A stretch of DNA of 39,786 nt, from assembly GCA_937894465.1 (NCBI GenBank), contig CALCRE010000020.1:1-39786 (forward strand), read 5' to 3'. Positions 7,380 through 16,932 of this stretch are shown one piece after another. Source of the stretch: an uncultured Clostridia bacterium. GTDB lineage: Bacteria; Bacillota; Clostridia; JAAYHZ01. Position 1 is the first letter of the stretch; every line of letters begins with the position of its first letter. The notes beneath the pieces are model-generated. The model did not search any database. It saw nothing but the letters and a program-made list of their open reading frames with translations, and was not told the DNA's origin. Made by a program: the position numbers and the translations under genes.

Positions 7380-9134
7380 TTACAGATCGATGCTGAATAG
7401 AGTGGATTTAACACTGCAGTAGAATTTGTTTTCTTCCTCATCTACCACAAAACCCAACCTCCAGTCGGGGATATGTTCCACAACTTCGATTTGATCTGTA
7501 GCCAAATCCATTTTATACAGTTTCTCATCTCCACCGAAATAGCAAATACCTTTCCTTGTAATGTGCAAACCCGGCCATATGATATTACGAGCAGGCAATT
7601 TTTTCACAGATACGGTTTCTTTTTTCACATAATCATAAGCAAAGAGCCATCCTCCGGTTACCAAACCATACATTAAGCCATTGTAGTAATGTAGATCTAT
7701 GATCATTCTTCCGCCTTCTACCGGTTGTTTTGTATCCACGACTTCTTCTTTTTCAACATCAAACAAGAGGAGGTATGCATCATGAGGTTCTCCGTGAGCG
7801 GTACCTAATCCGGTTTCCGGCGTGCTTCCTGCACAGATATATGGTGTGCCCGGAATTGCAGCTACCGATTCTAAAGCATCATCTCCTACGATACCTCTCC
7901 AAACTTTGTATTCGTATGTATTCGGATTCAACCTGCAAAGTGCTCCACTGATTTGTCCGTACACCGGTGTGGTAGCAATATAGATGTTGCCATCCGGGCC
8001 CACACACATTTGTTTGGGACGGTTTTGACCGTGGCTGATGAATGCGTGAATCTGTCTTGGGTTATTTTCTTGTTCATATCCGAAGTTCCAGGGCTTTTTA
8101 GGGTCGTAAACCGAAACGATGGAATGACCGTAAGATGCGGTGAATAATCTGTCCGTAGCATTGACCATGGAGTAAATTTCTCCGCCTGCGGAGCAAGGTG
8201 CGCCCAAATTGACCATCTCACCGGTTTTCGGATCATAGCTGAACATCTTCAAGGGTAACACCGAGCTGCCATAAATCTTGTCATCCGGTCCCTTATGCAG
8301 CATAAATATTTCCGCCCCGGCTGAATCATAAGTGTATTCAATAACTTCAGTGGTTCCATCGGCTTTTTGGATGGTCACTTCACCGGAAGCCACTCGGATT
8401 ACCTTTGAACCGTCCTCTAAAACCAACAGATTTTTTTCTTGTACTTTTCCTTCGAAAGGAACGAAGGAATCATCCTCAATGATATACAGTGCATCCTGAT
8501 ACCTAGCATATAGATTATCCTCTTCATCATAAAAGATGGTGATAAAGCCGTTGGCATTACTGTCCGGATAGGGAACGAACTTCTTTTCACCGGTCACCGG
8601 GTCATATATGCCCATTCCCACAGGATTGGTTCCCATAGAGCATATAATCTTTCCGTTTTTATGCTTATAAATTCTACGACAATAGGGCAGCTTTTCACGA
8701 AATACCCCTAAATCGGTTTTTTCACCGCTTTTTAAATTGTACTTCATAAGCTTACCGTTGCCATATGTACCACCGTAAATGTTACCGTAATCATCCTCAG
8801 CGAAGTCCCAGATATATTCTTCTCCCGGAATACCGGTGCCCAAATCTTCGATTTCTTCTTTTTGAGGATCAAATTTATATAGCGTTCCGGTTCCGTAAGT
8901 ACCTAGGTAGATGCATCCGTCTGACGCCGCTATGCTTCCCCATGCACCGGCATCCCGAGGAGCCCGGTATGTCTTGGCTTGTCGCGTGTCCATATTCAAC
9001 GCCACCAAAGCCAAGGGTTTTTCCGACTGGGTAAAATTCAAGTACAGCGTATTAACTTTACCACTTTTGTCCTTACCGACGCAGTGGCCCATAATTCCAC
9101 CCTCTCTAACAGGTGTTCCTAACATTTGGATCAT
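7380..9134 (-). CDS. Beta-propeller repeat protein, function unknown
   Basis: A 584-residue protein without signal peptide. It is built of repeated blades with an aromatic-rich pattern such as GCIYLGTYGTGTLYKFDP, GNIYGGTYGNGKLMKYNL, KIYGSSVLPLKMFSYDP and GNIYIATTPVYGQISGAL. These look like streptogramin-lyase or SMP-30-like propellers, where the blade ends in a D-P/N-x-[TK]-G-E turn. No catalytic signature is evident to me. The longest frame starts at 9155, but AAGGAGG lies inside it, seven bases before the ATG at 9132-9134, so the shorter start is chosen. The gene is upstream of the ABC exporter on the same strand and downstream of the DUF1801 gene. It could be a carbohydrate or lactone-acting enzyme or a binding protein. 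Confidence 0.7.
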   Translation of the reverse strand: MIQMLGTPVREGGIMGHCVGKDKSGKVNTLYLNFTQSEKPLALVALNMDTRQAKTYRAPRDAGAWGSIAASDGCIYLGTYGTGTLYKFDPQKEEIEDLGTGIPGEEYIWDFAEDDYGNIYGGTYGNGKLMKYNLKSGEKTDLGVFREKLPYCRRIYKHKNGKIICSMGTNPVGMGIYDPVTGEKKFVPYPDSNANGFITIFYDEEDNLYARYQDALYIIEDDSFVPFEGKVQEKNLLVLEDGSKVIRVASGEVTIQKADGTTEVIEYTYDSAGAEIFMLHKGPDDKIYGSSVLPLKMFSYDPKTGEMVNLGAPCSAGGEIYSMVNATDRLFTASYGHSIVSVYDPKKPWNFGYEQENNPRQIHAFISHGQNRPKQMCVGPDGNIYIATTPVYGQISGALCRLNPNTYEYKVWRGIVGDDALESVAAIPGTPYICAGSTPETGLGTAHGEPHDAYLLLFDVEKEEVVDTKQPVEGGRMIIDLHYYNGLMYGLVTGGWLFAYDYVKKETVSVKKLPARNIIWPGLHITRKGICYFGGDEKLYKMDLATDQIEVVEHIPDWRLGFVVDEEENKFYCSVKSTLFSIDL

Positions 9135-9249
9135 GAGTTCCCTCCTTACTTCCATGCTAAATACACGGAAAAAAAGAAATGGTATTTAATTTATCCATCG
9201 CCCGTTTTTTAAGCAACGAATTTCCTATAGTATAACAGAAAAAAAGGTG

Positions 9250-9693
9250 TTATAAAGAGATAATCTCATCAACTTTATACATTCTTTTCATATCCCTCAC
9301 TGAGGTTGCTATGATTTCCTTTAGTACATCAACATTGATATCTTCTATTTTGTTCACATAAATACAAGAACCGGAGCTGACTTTGTGCTTGCCTAACCTG
9401 TCTATCAAGTCTTTATAATGATCCACACCGGGCATAATATAGATCGCTATGTATTGTTTTCGCGGCGAGAATGCTATTAACGGCCAATCGCCTTCTTGTT
9501 TGCTCCGTTCAGATTTATAATGATACGATCCATATCCGATCATATTGTTGTTCCACATAGAAGCTTTCTCTTCCAATACACTGTCAAACACATATTTCAA
9601 TTTAATACTGTCCAACTTTTTCTTTTCCGGTTCAACACCCATTAAAAATTGTTCAACATCAAGATCCATCGCTCTTGTCTTTATTTCGCTCAT
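9250..9693 (-). CDS. DUF1801 (YdhG-like) domain protein
   Basis: A 147-residue cytoplasmic protein. The sequence MIGYGSYHYKS, PLIAFSPRKQYIAIYIMPG and a lysine-rich LGKHKVSSGSCIYV match the DUF1801 / YdhG fold (related to CyaY-like and SufE-like small alpha/beta proteins). The frame extends to a TTG at 9705, but GGAGG lies five bases before the ATG at 9691-9693, so that ATG is the start. It sits 20 bases downstream of the ceramidase-like gene on the same strand, suggesting co-transcription. Members of this family have been proposed as iron-handling or stress proteins, but no specific role can be assigned. Confidence 0.85.
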   Translation of the reverse strand: MSEIKTRAMDLDVEQFLMGVEPEKKKLDSIKLKYVFDSVLEEKASMWNNNMIGYGSYHYKSERSKQEGDWPLIAFSPRKQYIAIYIMPGVDHYKDLIDRLGKHKVSSGSCIYVNKIEDINVDVLKEIIATSVRDMKRMYKVDEIISL

Positions 9694-9713
9694 AAAATCC
9701 TCCAAATAGTCAT

Positions 9714-11006
9714 TTACATACAGATTAATTCATCTATACAGGCCTTAATGATGGGTTCGGAATCTTCGGATACTTTTGTCACAGTGGGCTGTGTCTCGTA
9801 TCCACCTTCGAAATAGGACTGTTTGACACCGATATAGCTGGTACCGTACTCGCCATATGCCGCCATGCAGATATTGAATTGGGGATATTTTTGTTTTGCA
9901 TACAGTTGATATTCAACAAACAGCTCTCCCGGCATATGTAACACTTTTGTTTTATTGATGGAAAGGACGCTGACATCAATTCCGGGATGCTTCTCATACC
10001 ACATATCCCATGCAAGTTTTCTAGAAGCTCTTTGTACATCATTTGTATCGGAAGATTGATCACCTAATATCCTAACACACTCACTTAGACAGAATCTTTC
10101 ATCCATGGGTAAATGAAGAAGGTTATGTGTATAATCAAAGGAATCAACAGGCTCTTTTTTCGTGTTTTCCCATGCCTCTTTTAAACCGTTAAAAAGCTTT
10201 ACAGCCAGCTCATACCGTACCTTCTTTTCTCCGTCATTGTATTTGCCTGCGGTTATGTTTCCCCCTGCCCCGTTAAAATATAGATGAGGTGCAAAAGTTA
10301 CAAGGTCAGAAAACATATTCCGTGCCATTCCCACAAAGTCCGAAGAGCACATAGCTGTCCGATAATAACTCATCGGGTGCGTTGCATAATAGCTTGCTGA
10401 TGCAATGCAATTTTCATGATTCCATAGGGTAATCAAATCAATATAAGGATCTATCAAGCCTTCCGGTAAAGACCTTACATGCGAATCACTACAACTCGAA
10501 TACCTTGTGTGCTTGATTTTACCGTCTTCTCCGGTGATTCTCCTATTGGATGCAACTTCATGGACTTCAGCATTTCCATACCCTACGTGGGTAATGGGCA
10601 CAGCCTTTCTAACAGCCTCACGAACTGCAGGCATGACGTCTACACACAGCCTGTCTAACAAATCAACATCATAATATTGTTCCACAACATCATTCCATCC
10701 GTACTGCTTTAAGATATTCACGGCAGTCAAATTGCTATGTGGTGCGTCATGAAAGTGTGTTGTATGGATCTGCACACACTCTTTTTTAGTTTGGACGGCC
10801 GAAGCAATACAATTTTTAAGTTTATCAAGACTCTCACAGCTAATTCCGATCCAATCAAGTGCACCTATGACAAAAGGATCTTTGTCGGATAGGAAAACAA
10901 AACCTTTCAGATACAACGGGTCATCCACTGCAAGTTGAATATCGTAAGCCAAAGGTTTCCCGGTTTCCGGTGTGACATTTACGGCAAAATAGTTACCTTT
11001 CAACAT
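9714..11006 (-). CDS. Neutral ceramidase-like hydrolase (putative)
   Basis: A 430-residue protein without an obvious signal peptide. The N-terminal half has a histidine cluster HTTHFHDAPH (residues 81-90), reminiscent of the SHTHSGP zinc site of neutral/alkaline ceramidases (PF04734). A later YYATHPMSYY (His210) and NGAGGN (245-250) parallel the conserved ATHP and Q-G-x-G-D segments. It lacks the C-terminal ceramidase domain, and its substrate is unlikely to be ceramide in this host, so it may hydrolyse another amide. A longer TTG-initiated frame reaches 11042, but AGAAGG lies before the ATG at 11004-11006. The assignment rests on motif resemblance. Confidence 0.55.
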   Translation of the reverse strand: MLKGNYFAVNVTPETGKPLAYDIQLAVDDPLYLKGFVFLSDKDPFVIGALDWIGISCESLDKLKNCIASAVQTKKECVQIHTTHFHDAPHSNLTAVNILKQYGWNDVVEQYYDVDLLDRLCVDVMPAVREAVRKAVPITHVGYGNAEVHEVASNRRITGEDGKIKHTRYSSCSDSHVRSLPEGLIDPYIDLITLWNHENCIASASYYATHPMSYYRTAMCSSDFVGMARNMFSDLVTFAPHLYFNGAGGNITAGKYNDGEKKVRYELAVKLFNGLKEAWENTKKEPVDSFDYTHNLLHLPMDERFCLSECVRILGDQSSDTNDVQRASRKLAWDMWYEKHPGIDVSVLSINKTKVLHMPGELFVEYQLYAKQKYPQFNICMAAYGEYGTSYIGVKQSYFEGGYETQPTVTKVSEDSEPIIKACIDELICM

Positions 11007-11161
11007 ATCAATTACCTTCTTTCCTGTTTTTTCATGACACAACCATTATACCGGTTTAGGGCTCAACCTTATATTTTCCTAAAACAAAGTATAAACATTG
11101 CAGTATTTATAAAGTTGCACTAGAATAGTCTAGAAGAAATGAATCAACGAGGAAAATGAAT

Positions 11162-12094
11162 ATGATTAAACCAAAGCAGCTTAAAAAGGGCGATTGTATC
11201 GGTCTTTTGGCACCGTCCGGTCCGGTAGACGATACTTCGGTCATTCACGATATGGTAGAAGGTCTAAAAAACCTAGGCTTTTTTGTGAAAGAAGCAAAAT
11301 GTTGCTATGAAAAATACGGATATCTTGCCGGGAAGGATCAAGAACGAGCTGATGATGTCAACAGTTTTTTTCAAGACAAGAGCATTGACGGAATCCTTTG
11401 CATGAAGGGGGGATATGGGGCTTCAAGAATATTAGACTTATTGGATTATGATGCAATTGCAAAAAACCCCAAAGTGTTCATCGGGTACAGTGACATTACC
11501 GCATTGCACTTGGCATTGAACAAAAAATGCCGCATGGTGACATTTCACGGTCCGGTAGGATATGATGTTGCCGGAGAATTTGATGCTTACACAAAAGCAT
11601 TCTTTCTAAAAGCCGTCATGTCCGATGAACCCATAGGGCAAATGTTTAATCCACAAGAAAGAGAGATCCTTTTTCTTTACGGAGGAAAAGCAAAAGGATC
11701 CATCATCGGTGGTAATCTTTCCTTAGTAGCCGGCACCATCGGCACACCCTATGAGATCGACACAAAAGGTAAACTGCTTTTACTGGAAGATATCGGCGAA
11801 GAACCCTATCGGGTGGACCGTATGCTGATGCAGCTTCAAATGTCCGGGATGCTTTCGGATTGCAACGGCATCATCCTGGGGGACTGGAAGAATTGCGATC
11901 CTGAGCATCCGGAAAAGAGCTTGTCATTAAACGAGATCTTCACCGACATCTTGTTACCTTTGAGAAAACCTATTATACATAATGTGGCAGCCGGTCATTG
12001 CAAACAAAAATTAACGGTACCTTTCGGTGTTGAAGCTCTTCTTGATGCTGACGCTTGTACTGTCACTGTAACGGAAAGTGCTGTTATAAAATAG
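11162..12094 (+). CDS. LD-carboxypeptidase (peptidase S66, LdcA/MccF family)
   Basis: A cytoplasmic serine peptidase, 310 residues from the ATG at 11162. That ATG is nine bases after CGAGG, while the ATG at 11156 is only three bases away. Family hallmarks are GLLAPSGPV near the N-terminus and the nucleophile elbow GYSD (Ser110). Glu209 in LLLED and His279 in AAGHC complete the Ser-Glu-His triad. S66 enzymes release the terminal D-amino acid from L,D-linked tetrapeptides during murein recycling, or act on related amides such as microcin C. Close to M55 and M20 peptidases, a role in using cell-wall peptides is likely. It is convergent with the M55 gene, with four bases between the stops. Confidence 0.92.
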   Translation: MIKPKQLKKGDCIGLLAPSGPVDDTSVIHDMVEGLKNLGFFVKEAKCCYEKYGYLAGKDQERADDVNSFFQDKSIDGILCMKGGYGASRILDLLDYDAIAKNPKVFIGYSDITALHLALNKKCRMVTFHGPVGYDVAGEFDAYTKAFFLKAVMSDEPIGQMFNPQEREILFLYGGKAKGSIIGGNLSLVAGTIGTPYEIDTKGKLLLLEDIGEEPYRVDRMLMQLQMSGMLSDCNGIILGDWKNCDPEHPEKSLSLNEIFTDILLPLRKPIIHNVAAGHCKQKLTVPFGVEALLDADACTVTVTESAVIK

Positions 12095-12098
12095 CTGA

Positions 12099-12899
12099 TC
12101 AGGTGGATACAAACATAAAGAAGGTCAGTATGTCCATATAATCATTGGATTCGAAAGCTAGTGTTTTGGGCCCGATTTGCTTTGCATTAGGATAAAAACT
12201 ACCTCTATACGCATAAAAATGTTGCCTGTACCTGATTTCCATTCGGAATTGTTGCGGGAGCTTGATCAAGCAATCTTTCAAGTTCCCCGAAAGAGCTCGT
12301 GCAACCGCTTCTTTCAATTTGGCAAGTGCAAGTTCGGGATGAATCGATATGACACCGTTTCCATAACCTTCATTCACTGCTACCGTCTGTATCTGAGGAA
12401 TCGTTTTCTTTGCCTGCTCGCACAATTCCTTGTCACCGCTGACCATCAACACCGGTACTCCGAAGTATGCAGCGGTATAGGTGTTTAAAATGAATTCGCT
12501 GATCACATAATCATTGATTTTTATATATTCGTAAGATCCGCTCATGGTATGAGCCATCGGATTTCCGGATGTACCCCCTGCTGAGTGATAACCGGTAAAA
12601 ATGACACCGTCATAGCTTTTGTCGATACCGGCCATCATCATCAACGGATTTCGAGCCCAACCCCGTATAATCTCCACACCCTCCGGCAAACCTGTAGGGT
12701 CAATATTCCGCGCCGTATCATGTGCGTCCTTGACAGTGATTTTTGTGGCACCACCTTGATAAGCAGCTTCACAAACAGCATTCACTTCCTTTGTCATTTG
12801 ACGGGAAAAATATTCATATCCTCTTTTATCGGGTTCTGTCTCATCCCAATGAGCAATGCCGGTTGTACCTTCAATGTCCGAGCTGATAAATATTTTCAT
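12099..12899 (-). CDS. M55 family D-aminopeptidase (DppA-like)
   Basis: A 266-residue zinc peptidase that removes N-terminal D-amino acids from peptides. The metal ligands expected from Bacillus DppA are all visible: Asp8 and Glu10 (SSDIEG), His60 (KDAH), His105 (TGYHSAG) and Glu135 (VISEF). His117 in AHTMSG is the likely nucleophile or acid-base residue. The long frame from 12977 is rejected because AAAGGAAAG precedes the ATG at 12897-12899. It is last in the DUF4838-M20-M55 operon and lies 14 bases after the M20 stop. In Bacillus, dppA neighbours genes for muropeptide catabolism (ykf), and the same association is seen here with an S66 carboxypeptidase. Confidence in family is high. Confidence 0.93.
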   Translation of the reverse strand: MKIFISSDIEGTTGIAHWDETEPDKRGYEYFSRQMTKEVNAVCEAAYQGGATKITVKDAHDTARNIDPTGLPEGVEIIRGWARNPLMMMAGIDKSYDGVIFTGYHSAGGTSGNPMAHTMSGSYEYIKINDYVISEFILNTYTAAYFGVPVLMVSGDKELCEQAKKTIPQIQTVAVNEGYGNGVISIHPELALAKLKEAVARALSGNLKDCLIKLPQQFRMEIRYRQHFYAYRGSFYPNAKQIGPKTLAFESNDYMDILTFFMFVST

Positions 12900-12913
12900 A
12901 AATCTTTCCTTTC

Positions 12914-14098
12914 TTATTTCATTTCGAGTAGTTTTAATGTAGTTGCCACATGCGCCATCACACCGATGGGCAGGCAATCTTCATCAATATCAAATTTTTC
13001 ATTGTGGCCAGGCGCATGAAAACCTTTTTCAGGATTTGCACAACCCAAGCTGTAATATGCACCTTTGCAAGCTTGGGTAAAGTAACAAAAGTCTTCCACA
13101 CCAAGGCTGGTTTCCTCATTAACGGCCGGTTGGTCTTCTCCTAGTAATTCTTTGGCAGCCATTGCAATCACATCATTGACTTGCTTGTCATTGATCAGAA
13201 GATCATATCCTTTTGTAATCACCGTTTCACCGGATCCTCCCATACCGTGGGATATATCTTGCACAATTTTTGCAATCCATTCCTTTGCATTCTCTCTTGT
13301 GGCATGATCTATCGTTCTTAATGTAGCCATCATTTTTACTTGATCCGCAATAATGTTTGCAGCCGTCCCTCCTGAAATTGTGCCTATAGTCAAAACAGCC
13401 GAATCATTTGCCGATATTCTTCTGCTGACCACAGTCTGTAAAGCGTTAATCACTTGCGCACTGATCGCAACTGCATCGATTCCCATGTCCGGGTGAGCAC
13501 CATGAGCACTTTTGCCATGGATCGTGATTGCAATGTCATCACTTGCGGCGTTCATCGCTCCATACCGCACCGCAATCGTTCCTACGGGATAACCCGTGGA
13601 AACATGCAACCCTATGGCAAAATCAACATCCGGATTTTTCATACATCCGGCTTGGATCATTCTTTTCGCACCGCCTGTTGATTCTTCAGCAGGTTGGAAC
13701 AATAATTTTACATTACCGTTTAAAAGATTCCGGTTTTCTGCAAAATACTTGGCTGCTCCCAGCAGAATAGTCATATGGGCATCATGGCCGCATGCATGCA
13801 TCACTCCCTCGTTTTGGGATCGATAAGGCACATCATTAGCCTCTTGAATGGGCAAAGCATCCATATCTGCACGGATGGCCACTGTCTTACCCGGATTTTC
13901 ACCTTGTATCAACCCTACCACACATGTACTGTCAGGATAGGTCTCATAAGGTATGTGCATTTGTGTCAAATACTCTTTGATCTTCTCTTGTGTCCTGAAC
14001 TCTTGGTTGCCCAATTCGGGAAACATGTGAAAATCCCTTCGGATATCCACCAGCCAATTTCTCATAGCAAGTACAGTTTCCTTTATATTGCTTATCAT
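12914..14098 (-). CDS. M20 family metallo-amidohydrolase (hippurate / N-acyl-amino acid hydrolase type)
   Basis: A 394-residue di-metal amidohydrolase. It has RADMDALP (76-83), HACGHDAH (101-108, metal ligands Cys103 and His105), the catalytic Glu pair (138-139), GLHV (His165) and HAPGHNEKF (361-369). The cysteine ligand places it in the M20D group, which removes acyl groups from amino acids or cleaves dipeptides. Alternating ATG codons at 14101 and 14098 offer two starts: I choose MISNIKE. Only a weak GTGGTGG motif lies upstream, and the start follows the DUF4838 stop by 10 to 13 bases, so coupling is likely. It belongs to the DUF4838-M20-M55 operon. Confidence 0.92.
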   Translation of the reverse strand: MISNIKETVLAMRNWLVDIRRDFHMFPELGNQEFRTQEKIKEYLTQMHIPYETYPDSTCVVGLIQGENPGKTVAIRADMDALPIQEANDVPYRSQNEGVMHACGHDAHMTILLGAAKYFAENRNLLNGNVKLLFQPAEESTGGAKRMIQAGCMKNPDVDFAIGLHVSTGYPVGTIAVRYGAMNAASDDIAITIHGKSAHGAHPDMGIDAVAISAQVINALQTVVSRRISANDSAVLTIGTISGGTAANIIADQVKMMATLRTIDHATRENAKEWIAKIVQDISHGMGGSGETVITKGYDLLINDKQVNDVIAMAAKELLGEDQPAVNEETSLGVEDFCYFTQACKGAYYSLGCANPEKGFHAPGHNEKFDIDEDCLPIGVMAHVATTLKLLEMK

Positions 14099-14111
14099 CA
14101 TGCACCACCAC

Positions 14112-15860
14112 TTAAAATTCTTCGCCGCCTTCTTCTGCCCAGTGATCATAAAACTGCGTCCCTCTCCAAACCCGAGATAACAATGCCCTGTGGGTGGTTT
14201 TAGCACTTACCCACTCATCGATTCGTGTTAATCCGCAGCTTTGCCAATCTGTGAAAAAGTCCCTTACTTCCTCTGTATCAAGGATTCCTTGTAACATGGA
14301 TTTTCTTTTTATACGTACCCAACGAAGGGATAACATTGCTTTAAACACTCTAAAAGATGCCAAAGGGTTACCTGCTACAGCATCTTGAGCCTTATCCAAT
14401 AATGTGTCGTAGACATCCAGCATATCTTCTTCCAAATATTCGGCCAAAGGATGGTCATTAAATCCGACATGGATGTTATCTTTCTCCACCTTGTCTGTAA
14501 GAGCTTTTATATATTCTTTTATATACACCCCGGCATCTTGATAATAATAGTCGATAAATTCATCCATATGCTTTTTTACATCGGTATCCGGGTCCCACAA
14601 CAGCTTGGATATGATATAGGCACGTAATTCGTTGAAGTCGGTTCCACCCCCTGCCGCCCCATTGGCTTGCTCGAAAACACCTTTTACATGATTGCGAACC
14701 ATCGCTTGTATGTTAGGCTGCAAGACATTCCAATTGGGATGAGGTGTGGGATAATGGGCAAAGCAAGTTGTATAGTCCCATATGTACATTCTGTTGCAAA
14801 TCTTGCCCCATTCCTCAAGATCTCGTATAAAGGAGGAATAGGTTCCGTCCGGTCGCCTGATCAACCGATTTTCATCGTCGCAAGTTTCAAAAGGATGGGA
14901 GAAACAACATTCTATAGAGCATAAGCGGACACAAACATTGTGTCTTGGTTTCGTTATTCTTGGCGCTTGACGAGTATACATATATGCCAGAGTATCAAAT
15001 ATGACGTTTGGGAATTCCGGCTCTAGAGCTTCTGCAATAGAATTGACAAAACGTAATAATAATCCGGAGGGAGATCCTTCTTCTTCATCGACTTTCTGAC
15101 ATGTATGACATTGGCAGTTACCACCCCAGTCATTTTGAGAAACGGAAATGATACGTGCATCAGGATGATCCAATAAGGCTTGTCGCACACTTTGGATGGA
15201 TACCTTCAACACATCCGGGTTGGTGAGGCACAATTGGAACCTGCCCCTTTGCACCGGACGCTTTCCGTTTACAAATGCATAGTACTCCGGGTGATCTTGT
15301 GCATACAGCTTAGGTGGCACCATCTGTTCAAATGTATGTACAAACCAAGCATAACTCAAGTGCCCTCCGTGCTTTTCCCGTATCTTATGATGTCCACCGT
15401 TTAAACGACGCTTTACAGCAAATTTAGTGTGTTTGACCAAGTCAATATAATTGTGCTCACGATATTCCAATACCGGAATCTGTTTTATATTCAACTCCGG
15501 TAAAAGCAATGTCTTTGTTACAGGTACTTTTTCGCATTCCGGGGTAAAAAACCGACATCCGAATTGCTCTAATAACTCATATGTTCCATATATGACACCG
15601 CGCTTTCCACCGGAAATGGTCAAATTACCGTCTTTTGTGACCAGCGTAAAACCGTCTTCCCCTAAGTCCGAGTTATCCACCATTTTTAGAGAAATAAACG
15701 GCTCACTTGATTCAGATCCTATTTCAAAATTACCACCGGTCATCAACCCCAAATAATATCGTAGCTCACTTGCAGCATACTTCACCTGCTCCGGTGCATC
15801 AATCTCCACCAAAATACTCATACAAGGTTTTCCGTCTTTTGCAATGGTTCTGTCCACCAT
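14112..15860 (-). CDS. DUF4838 glycoside-hydrolase-like protein
   Basis: A 582-residue protein without a signal peptide. Residues 1-115 look like the alpha/beta domain that precedes the catalytic barrel in GH67/GH20-like enzymes (SELRYYLGL, GGKRGVIYGTYELLEQFGCRFF). After about residue 125 comes a DUF4838-type region: EYREHNY, LNGGHH, KHGGHLSYAWFVHTF, SQNDWGGNCQCHTC (a Cys cluster near 249-254) and GVFEQANGAAGGGTDF. This family is glycosidase-like but largely untested. The start follows AAAGGAGGTG four bases before the ATG, inside a longer frame to 15920. It is first in the operon with M20 and M55 peptidases, so a peptidoglycan-derived or glycopeptide substrate is possible. Confidence 0.8.
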   Translation of the reverse strand: MVDRTIAKDGKPCMSILVEIDAPEQVKYAASELRYYLGLMTGGNFEIGSESSEPFISLKMVDNSDLGEDGFTLVTKDGNLTISGGKRGVIYGTYELLEQFGCRFFTPECEKVPVTKTLLLPELNIKQIPVLEYREHNYIDLVKHTKFAVKRRLNGGHHKIREKHGGHLSYAWFVHTFEQMVPPKLYAQDHPEYYAFVNGKRPVQRGRFQLCLTNPDVLKVSIQSVRQALLDHPDARIISVSQNDWGGNCQCHTCQKVDEEEGSPSGLLLRFVNSIAEALEPEFPNVIFDTLAYMYTRQAPRITKPRHNVCVRLCSIECCFSHPFETCDDENRLIRRPDGTYSSFIRDLEEWGKICNRMYIWDYTTCFAHYPTPHPNWNVLQPNIQAMVRNHVKGVFEQANGAAGGGTDFNELRAYIISKLLWDPDTDVKKHMDEFIDYYYQDAGVYIKEYIKALTDKVEKDNIHVGFNDHPLAEYLEEDMLDVYDTLLDKAQDAVAGNPLASFRVFKAMLSLRWVRIKRKSMLQGILDTEEVRDFFTDWQSCGLTRIDEWVSAKTTHRALLSRVWRGTQFYDHWAEEGGEEF

Positions 15861-16014
15861 GACACCTCCTTTACAAAATCTCAAGATTAAGATTACTGTT
15901 TTCATAATACCATATTTCACCTTCTGTTACCTTGTCAAAAATTGTTCCTTTTTGGTAATTACGGTGAAACCAAATAATTATAAAACAAAAATCAAGAATT
16001 CTATATAATGAACA

Positions 16015-16884
16015 TTATGTTATTTCTTCTGTTTTAGCATATTGTCTTGGCGAGACACCATAGAACTTCTTGAATGCGCGAACAAAACTTGAATAGTCAG
16101 CAAAACCACATTCATAACTCACTTCCGTAAACTGAAATCCATTCCTAATACGGATACCAGCTGTTAAAAGCCTTTTTTGAAGGATAAAACTGTGTACTGT
16201 GAAACCGGTTTGTTTTTTAAATTTATGCATAAGTGTATATTTGCTCAGATAAAATCTTTCAGAGAGGCTTTCAATTGTTAGATTACTACCAATATTTTCG
16301 TTAATATAATAAATAATCTTATTTATGGTCTTATCATATTGAAATTTATTTAAACGCGATGTAAAGTCAGTTTGAAGAAAAATCCTATTTAAATAAACTG
16401 CAAAAAGTAGAAATAGTGAACCCTTTGCTATATCAGCCCCGAATAATTTACTTCTGAAAGTATTTTCGAGTTCTGCTAAATTGTTTTTTATAAGCATTAG
16501 TTCCTCCGGGTTAAGACGGAGAAGGCTTTGCTTTTCTTTTGAGGATATATCAAAGCAGGTTAAAAGATTACTGTCAGAATTGCTGTTTTTCATAAGGAAT
16601 CTGGGGTTAAACCAGATAACAATTCTTTCATAAGGCTCACTCGATGCTATTATTGCCTTATGTATATCCCTATTGGTTATAAGAAGTATATCCCATGGTT
16701 TAAGATTATAGACTTTGCCTTCAACAAGATAAGTCACTTTGCCTGAAATGAAAATAATAATTTTATAAAAATCATGGTAATGGTACTCATACTGTTCACC
16801 TTTACAGTCCTTAAGATAAAAAAGGAGAAAGTCTTCGTTGAGGTATCCACGTTCATTTCGGAATGTGTTGTATTCGTCGTCCAT
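16015..16884 (-). CDS. AraC family transcriptional regulator
   Basis: A 289-residue regulator. The N-terminal part (HYHDFYKIIIFISGKVTYLVEG) has the cupin pattern of a ligand-sensing AraC domain. The C-terminal 100 residues carry two helix-turn-helix units, with ESLSERFYLSKYTLMHKFKKQ and VSYECGFADYSSFVRAFKKF followed by GVSPRQYAK, a standard AraC signature. The start has AAAGGAGA at proper spacing. It is divergent from murE, whose promoter region holds repeated sequence elements, and lies in the same orientation 154 bases upstream of the DUF4838 gene. Either side could be its target. Its coding DNA looks more A+T-rich than the neighbours to the left. Confidence 0.93.
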   Translation of the reverse strand: MDDEYNTFRNERGYLNEDFLLFYLKDCKGEQYEYHYHDFYKIIIFISGKVTYLVEGKVYNLKPWDILLITNRDIHKAIIASSEPYERIVIWFNPRFLMKNSNSDSNLLTCFDISSKEKQSLLRLNPEELMLIKNNLAELENTFRSKLFGADIAKGSLFLLFAVYLNRIFLQTDFTSRLNKFQYDKTINKIIYYINENIGSNLTIESLSERFYLSKYTLMHKFKKQTGFTVHSFILQKRLLTAGIRIRNGFQFTEVSYECGFADYSSFVRAFKKFYGVSPRQYAKTEEIT

Positions 16885-16932
16885 TAAGTGTATCTCCTTT
16901 GATTTTAATACTAATGTTAACTATACATTATT

